A DNA stretch of 64,000 bases from Cafeteria roenbergensis (taxonomy: Eukaryota > Sar > Bigyra > Bicosoecida > Cafeteriaceae): NCBI GenBank assembly GCA_008330645.1, contig VLTN01000030.1:324001-388000 (forward strand), in the 5' to 3' direction. Both the position numbers and the translations under genes were made by a program. The notes below the pieces were generated by a model, which saw nothing but the letters and a program-made list of their open reading frames with translations, was not told the origin of the DNA and did no database searches. Below, piece after piece: positions 63,610 to 64,000 of this stretch; within the stretch, counting starts at the first letter, position 1; the number at the start of each line of letters is the position of its first letter.

Positions 63610-64000
63610 ATGCACCGCGAGTGGCAGCGAATGTTGCCCGCGGCGACCGGCTCTGCCATGCGCTCGACCTGGGGACGGCCAGGCGCTCGCGGCGGGCCTC
63701 CCAGTGAGCTCGGCCAGCCACAGTGCGATGCACGCCGGTTCGGAGGCGAGCAGGACGGGGGCGGTTGTTGCGAAGCTCAGCTCGCTGAGCGGGCCGTGAA
63801 AGCGGTTGCCTTGCGAGGGGCCAGTTGTTGCCGGTTGCGTGCAGAGAGTGGCTCTCCCTGGCCGTCGGCCTCGCCGCCGACCGCTTCCTGCTGCACGTCA
63901 GCTGCCGGTGGTCATGCTTTCCCGGCGCGCGTGCCCATCGTCGCGCCGCCCCCTGAGCCTGGCCCAGGGGCGGAAAAAAGGGAATCGCGTCGGCGACGAA
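63610..64000 (+). CDS. 5' part of a gene running off the window, unknown
   Basis: The predicted exon 1 is 63610-63703 (MHREWQRMLPAATGSAMRST...; a second in-frame ATG lies at 63658). The intron is 198 nt (63704-63901, GTGAGC...GCACGTCAG, phase 1), and exon 2 runs from 63902 to the edge. Exon 2 reads AGGHAFPARVPIVAPPPEPG then PGAEKRESRRRR. The donor, acceptor and phase agree and the composition is protein-like, but too little is visible to name it. Only 34 bp separate the first ATG from the start of the gene on the other strand, which favours 63658 as the start. Confidence 0.35.
   Translation, partial: MHREWQRMLPAATGSAMRSTWGRPGARGGPPSELGQPQCDARRFGGEQDGGGCCEAQLAERAVKAVALRGASCCRLRAESGSPWPSASPPTASCCTSAAGGHAFPARVPIVAPPPEPGPGAEKRESRRRR

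Overview
This is a GC-rich window from a protist nuclear genome. It is clearly eukaryotic: most genes are split by spliceosomal introns (nearly all GTGAG...CAG), and it encodes a COG Golgi-tethering subunit, a Tctex-type dynein light chain, a kinesin, a snoRNP assembly factor and mitochondrial membrane proteins. High GC, compact spacing, a few short introns per gene and long Ala/Ser/Gly-rich insertions would fit a heterotrophic flagellate such as a bicosoecid (Cafeteria-like). That assignment is inference and was not tested.

Left part (1-16 kb). After the 5' part of an STE24-type CAAX protease (minus strand, cut by the window edge) comes an array of six glycosyltransferase-like genes. Two are on the minus strand (1,711-5,422) and four on the plus strand (5,677-13,176). 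The last three sit in tandem units of exactly 1,997 bp. The array shares almost identical sequence except for discrete blocks, above all about 50 codons in the C-terminal half, which are replaced outright between copies. A seventh, unrelated GT2-like gene (14,075-15,625) lies between two inverted ~240-bp repeat arms.

Middle part (16-39 kb). It holds two large low-complexity proteins of unknown function, a small proline-rich gene and a three-exon gene of unknown function. A 29-bp minisatellite comes next, then HIS6 (four exons, histidine biosynthesis), then COG5. COG5 is divergent from a PTEN/auxilin-type phosphatase with an intact catalytic cysteine.

Right part (39-64 kb). This is dense housekeeping sequence: a secreted DUF4787-like protein, two single-span mitochondrial proteins of unknown role, a Maf nucleotide pyrophosphatase, a kinesin, a Tctex1 light chain, a GPATCH4-type G-patch protein, BCD1/ZNHIT6 with an added RGG tail, a GHITM/BAX-inhibitor family protein, a conserved unknown, an RGP1-like protein, a type I membrane protein and the start of a last gene.

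I reconstructed exon-intron structures by matching donor and acceptor phase with protein continuity. Spliced coordinates are given in each entry. I saw no RNA genes, CRISPR arrays, transposases, reverse transcriptases or viral genes.
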